NCBI GenBank assembly: GCA_038319685.1
Contig: JBBQDN010000006.1
Coordinates: forward strand, 15,150 to 79,149
Source: UBA6022 sp038319685
GTDB taxonomy: Bacteria; Patescibacteriota; Saccharimonadia; Saccharimonadales; Saccharimonadaceae
DNA length: 64,000 nucleotides
Direction of reading: 5' to 3'
A program made the position numbers and the translations under genes. The notes under the pieces were generated by a model. It searched no databases. It was not told where the DNA came from and saw only the letters and a program-made list of their open reading frames with translations. Below are positions 60,870-64,000 of this stretch, piece by piece (the stretch's first letter is position 1; every line of letters begins with the position of its first letter).

Positions 60870-62360
60870 TTACTTCTTTGCAGGCTGGCCAGCGTAAGGA
60901 TCTGGCGTGTGGTGGTAAATTTTTGGAAACAATGGAGTTGGCGAGGCAACGACACCTGTGTCGAATTGGGCGTGAATTGCCGCAGCTGTCGTTGGCATAA
61001 ATGGCAACAGTAAATCACCGATTTGTAAAAGATTACCGACAGCATGTGACAATACTTCCGATAAATGAGCTTCGGCATCTGGATTAGTATCGCGAGTTTT
61101 GGCAATTTCCCACGGTTTTACGTCTTCGATGTATTGATTGAGTCCGCGAACCATCGACCAGACTTCATCAAGCGCCCGATTAAAGTTAAGTGATTTCATC
61201 ATTTCATGATATGCACTGTTATCATGCTCGTTTTGTGGTGCGTCACCGATCACGCCCGTTTGATAGCGAATGATCATACTGGCAACACGCTGCACTAAAT
61301 TACCAAGATCATTACCTAGTTCAGTGTTATATGCGGTTTCTAGTTTTTCCCAGGTAAAATCACCGTCATCAAGCGTCGGGATATGACGAGAAAAGAAATA
61401 ACGAAATGCATCCAGGCCATATTCATCAATCACTTGGTTTGGGTCAACCACGTTCCCGACTGTTTTGCTCATTTTAGACCCACCAACATTGACGAACCCG
61501 TGAACAAGTAGTTTTTTAGGAAGTGGTAATTCGAGTCCCAGCAGCATCGCCGGCCAAATACCAGCATGAAAACGGAGGATATCTTTACCGATCACCTGAA
61601 CGTCGGCAGGCCAGTACTGCTCCCAGCCGGCGTGGTCAGGATAGCCCAGAACGGTGATGTAGTTTGCCAGCGCATCGATCCAGACATACATAATTTGATC
61701 TGGATCACCAGGCACAGGCACGCCCCATGAAAGGTTTTTACGAGGACGACTGATACTCACATCCTGCAAACCATCTTTCATGAGTTCGAGGAACTCTTTG
61801 GCACGGAACTCCGGCACGATTTCCATTTTCTTGGTTTCGATCGCTTCACGAATTTTTTCAGTAAATGCGCTGGTTTTCAGATAATAGTTGTCTTCGCTGA
61901 TCTGTTCGTACGGCGTTTGGTGATCAGGACAGACACCATTTGTCGCCTGTACTTCTTTGTCAGTAAAAAAGGCTTCGTGACCAACGCAGTACCAGCCTTG
62001 GTAGCTGCCTTTGTAGATATACGGCTGTAGTTTCTGCCAAATATACTGGACCGCACCATTATGCTGTGGGTTCGTCGTCCGAATAAAATCAGTGTACTGC
62101 GCATCAATCTTCTTGGCGTAGTTTTCGAAATTGACATACATTTTGTCGGTATACGCCTGAGGATCGATACCCTCCTGCGCAGCTTTGGCGGCAATTTTAT
62201 TACCATGTTCGTCAGTCCCGATTTGAAACCGAACGTCATGTCCATTTTGTTTTTGGTACCGAGTCCAGATATCGGCTAATAGATAGTCAAGTGCGTTGCC
62301 AATATGTGGCGTGCCGTTAACGTATGGAATAGCAGTCGTGATGTATAAGTTTTTTCCCAT
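60870..62360 (-). CDS. metG: Methionyl-tRNA synthetase
   Basis: A 496-residue class I synthetase. The HIGH motif is in YVNGTPHIGNAL and KMSKS in GGSKMSKTVGN near residue 297. The zinc knuckle is reduced (only CVGHEAFFTDKE and VCPDHQTPYEQ remain), and the C-terminal tRNA-binding domain is missing; the protein ends in a short PAKK tail. It is followed directly by tatD, a common arrangement. Confidence 0.95.
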   Translation of the reverse strand: MGKNLYITTAIPYVNGTPHIGNALDYLLADIWTRYQKQNGHDVRFQIGTDEHGNKIAAKAAQEGIDPQAYTDKMYVNFENYAKKIDAQYTDFIRTTNPQHNGAVQYIWQKLQPYIYKGSYQGWYCVGHEAFFTDKEVQATNGVCPDHQTPYEQISEDNYYLKTSAFTEKIREAIETKKMEIVPEFRAKEFLELMKDGLQDVSISRPRKNLSWGVPVPGDPDQIMYVWIDALANYITVLGYPDHAGWEQYWPADVQVIGKDILRFHAGIWPAMLLGLELPLPKKLLVHGFVNVGGSKMSKTVGNVVDPNQVIDEYGLDAFRYFFSRHIPTLDDGDFTWEKLETAYNTELGNDLGNLVQRVASMIIRYQTGVIGDAPQNEHDNSAYHEMMKSLNFNRALDEVWSMVRGLNQYIEDVKPWEIAKTRDTNPDAEAHLSEVLSHAVGNLLQIGDLLLPFMPTTAAAIHAQFDTGVVASPTPLFPKIYHHTPDPYAGQPAKK

Positions 62361-62392
62361 TGATTTCTATTGTAACAGATTGGATAACATAC

Positions 62393-63073
62393 TTATAGAT
62401 TGTTTTTCATCATTGCAACTACCACAAAACGACCGTCGGTGTCTCTGTGACCTTTTAGGAATTCGCTGTGTGAATAGTAGTTGTTGTCGGTCGTCGTATC
62501 AACTGATGATGCGGTGATATTTTCAGCCCTAACGCCAGCCTGTCGCAATTGTTCAAGTGCCACGTCGTGCATGCTACGGTCATCAAACGCAAATAATGGA
62601 TAGTTATCACTGCCCGCAGCCGGACTCAGCCACGCGGTAATATCACTGGGATTACTTCCGCACGTGTCAACCATATACTCGATCGACGTCCTGCCACCAT
62701 ATTGCTCGAGATTGTGGCGGCCCAGATGTGTCACCATCAGTGACTCGGTTTTTGGATCATACAGTACCGTTCCGATACAGTCGGCCAATGGCAAAAACAG
62801 TGCGATACCCTTTGTTTTTGTGACGAGCCCATCCGCTTCCATAGTCGCTGGGGTCGTGATTCCCTCACCTTTGTGACGTTCGTCGACAACAAAATACCGC
62901 CGATAATTATCGCCGCCATAGGTTAATGGCACGAGGATTGTTTGATCAATAGTAATCCCGTTATGGCTTAAAAATCGCTCACGATGAGCCAGAATATCCT
63001 GTGGGTATGACGACTCACCCACTTTCATTGAACCATCGGTGACGGTAGAGCAGGCAGTAATAAATGGCTTCAT
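62393..63073 (-). CDS. YfiH/laccase-domain (Cu-oxidase_4) protein
   Basis: About 226 residues. The segments FLPLADCIGTVLYDPKT and VTHLGRHNLEQYGG correspond to the family's ADC and AHAGWRG regions, and YSHSEFLKGHRDTDGRF to its C-terminal metal motif. Members act as purine nucleoside phosphorylase/adenosine deaminase-type or polyphenol oxidases; here the second motif is divergent. The ATG at 63073 is chosen because TATAAT ends 6 nt before it, in a region divergent from structured RNA B. A frame 40 codons longer exists, without family similarity. Confidence 0.85.
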   Translation of the reverse strand: MKPFITACSTVTDGSMKVGESSYPQDILAHRERFLSHNGITIDQTILVPLTYGGDNYRRYFVVDERHKGEGITTPATMEADGLVTKTKGIALFLPLADCIGTVLYDPKTESLMVTHLGRHNLEQYGGRTSIEYMVDTCGSNPSDITAWLSPAAGSDNYPLFAFDDRSMHDVALEQLRQAGVRAENITASSVDTTTDNNYYSHSEFLKGHRDTDGRFVVVAMMKNNL

Positions 63074-63116
63074 CCCCCTATTATACAAGAAGTAGTGATT
63101 ATGCATAAAAATAGTA

Positions 63117-63145
63117 TTGACATTACGTATACTATGATGTATAAT
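63117..63145 (+). promoter_or_regulatory. Perfect consensus promoter of structured RNA B
   Basis: TTGACA (63117-63122), 17 nt, TATAAT (63140-63145): both hexamers and the spacing are the exact sigma70 consensus. No conserved gene follows, only structured RNA B. Confidence 0.92.
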
Positions 63146-63151
63146 CTGTCT

Positions 63152-63766
63152 ATCAATCAGTTGAGGTTGTAAAAAACTTCCTGAGAGGTACATTGACAGT
63201 TAGGTAATGACACCTCCGGTCTGATCTGGACTGAATTTATTTTCAGTATAGATCAGACCGGAGTGAATCACACTTCGGCTGAGAGAAAGAGGCACACAAT
63301 GTTGTCGCCCCCGACCCGCAGCACCGCCCCCAACACCGAGAAAAGCTCCCCCCCGACCTGACGGCCGGCGGTGCTGGTGATCGCCCAGGCGATCACCAGC
63401 AAGCTCGACCACACCTAATTCCGATTGGAGAAAGATGTACATAGCCAAGGGCTAGAGAGCCACCCATCAATGGCTCTCCGTCTCTCGCTCCGCCGATAGG
63501 AGGAGAGGCGCCAATATCCACATTAGGTCCATACGCGACAGGAGTCGACGTAGGAGAGGGTGAAGAGTGTTCACAGTGATTATCGGGTTTTGATCTGGGC
63601 CGCGTCTCGACTATGTCGAGAAACAGCGGCCCAAATCACCAACAAGGGTCACCCCTGAGGGGACAACGTGTCGGCAACCGCGCGCCGAACGTCTGTCCCC
63701 TCCGGGGGCCCTATCATTACCTAACTGTCGATAAATCGACATACACGCCTAGATAGGCGCTTTTTT
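63152..63766 (+). ncRNA. Large structured RNA candidate B (about 615 nt)
   Basis: Between the consensus promoter and a rho-independent terminator lies a GC-rich segment with no conserved protein. GACAGTTAGGTAATGA (63195-63210) pairs perfectly with its complement at 63714-63729, closing the domain. Inside are CTCCGGTCTGATCT with AGATCAGACCGGAG (63214-63263, inner ACTGAA/TTCAGT), GCTGGTGATCGC/GCGATCACCAGC (63373-63400), GAGAGCCA/TGGCTCTC (63455-63478), GGGCCGC/GCGGCCC with inner TCTCGAC/GTCGAGA (63597-63632) and GGGGACA/TGTCCCC with inner TCGGC/GCCGA (63659-63700). A short frame at 63299-63361 (MLSPPTRSTAPNTEKSSPPT) continues after its TGA for 18 more codons. No known RNA family recognised. Confidence 0.75.
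63746..63766 (+). terminator. Terminator of structured RNA B
   Basis: CGCCT-AGAT-AGGCG followed by C and TTTTTT. Its sequence context (TACACGCC...GGCG...TTTTTTATT) is nearly the same as in the terminator of RNA A. Confidence 0.88.
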
Positions 63767-64000
63767 ATTGCTAAATTTTATGAAATCATTCCCAAAGGTC
63801 CCATCCTTTCTTTTCCAAAGAAACAAATCTTTTGTTCCTTTTGGCAGCACAAGGAACGTAAAACTGCTGGTCGGCTTCACTCCTCCGGGGACTCCCAGTT
63901 AAAAAGACTGGTCGCTGCGGAACGACCCTTTCAGGGATCGATCCATTACCATTTCTTTTAGTTATTCGTAATGGACACGTCCTCGCGAATTACTCCAGTC
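63767..64000. other. Unassigned region at the right edge
   Basis: No ORF recognised in the last 234 bp. Several inverted repeats occur (CCAGT/ACTGG around 63896-63913, CCCTTTCAGGG, and CCATTAC/GTAATGG flanking an AT-rich loop). It could be part of another structured RNA continuing beyond the window. Confidence 0.35.

Noticed and set aside
63299..63418. Reassignment of TGA to glycine as in SR1/Gracilibacteria
   Set aside because: TGA is a functional stop in tatC, ruvX and the ATGA overlaps of the mnmA operon, and all large genes read through in the standard code.
63200..63448. 82-residue minus-strand ORF
   Set aside because: It lies antisense over hairpins of structured RNA B with no promoter or ribosome-binding site; Gly/Arg-rich composition follows from GC content.
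1..64000. CRISPR array or restriction/defence system
   Set aside because: No spaced direct repeats of CRISPR type and no cas, restriction or toxin-antitoxin genes were recognised.

Overview
The window looks like a chromosomal segment of a Patescibacteria/CPR bacterium, most probably Candidatus Saccharibacteria (TM7). This is inferred from gene content, not from a marker phylogeny. Supporting signs are trimmed versions of universal proteins (an alanyl-tRNA synthetase of about 633 aa, a UvrC of about 496 aa, a LigA without zinc cysteines), a PilM/FtsA-like plus single-TM 'baseplate J-like' gene pair, many small membrane proteins, and several genes whose -10 box lies only 6-9 nt before the start codon. 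The genetic code is the ordinary bacterial one: TAG and TAA predominate, and TGA is a stop in tatC, ruvX and the overlapping mnmA/ydcF/nifS genes.

Layout. 1-5.8 kb: the end of a glycogen-debranching-type gene facing a GH37 trehalase, then typA, a hydrolase-fold gene, tRNA-Ala(GGC) and an HTH/homing-endonuclease-like ORF that runs into the tRNA. 6.2-9 kb: an RRM protein, small membrane proteins, and tatA-tatC with a tiny Tat-signal-like protein. 9-20.4 kb (all minus): three ABC exporter-type genes around a GH26 mannanase-like gene, then ligA, a membrane protein, htpX and lemA. One ABC gene has a frameshift at its 5' end caused by a perfect 19-bp duplication. 20.4-27.6 kb: tRNA-Leu(UAA), tRNA-Cys and tRNA-Leu(GAG) enclose an accessory island with its own promoter that codes for tail-fibre-like repeat proteins and two paralogous beta-helix proteins.

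27.6-45 kb: a membrane-anchored peptide-binding protein, secG, pepP, uvrC, a 21-residue lysine-rich microprotein, a VIT-type transporter, a Kef-type antiporter, trhO, an ABC exporter, ribosomal protein bL25, dedA, a phospholipid-type methyltransferase, uvrA and sbcB. 45.7-63.1 kb: obgE, a LysM-CHAP wall hydrolase, an operon of ftsA/pilM-like, baseplate-J-like, ruvX and mltG genes, alaS, an mnmA-ydcF-nifS operon (sulphur relay for tRNA thiolation), tatD, metG and a YfiH/laccase-domain gene.

The most unusual content is two independent loci, minus strand 45142-45686 and plus strand 63152-63766. Each has a strong sigma70-type promoter with 17-nt spacing, no conserved protein, a dense series of stable GC-rich hairpins, a long-range 11- or 16-bp stem closing the whole domain, and a rho-independent terminator. 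They look like large structured non-coding RNAs of about 545 and 615 nt. I could not match either to tmRNA, RNase P RNA, SRP RNA, 6S RNA or a known intron class by eye.
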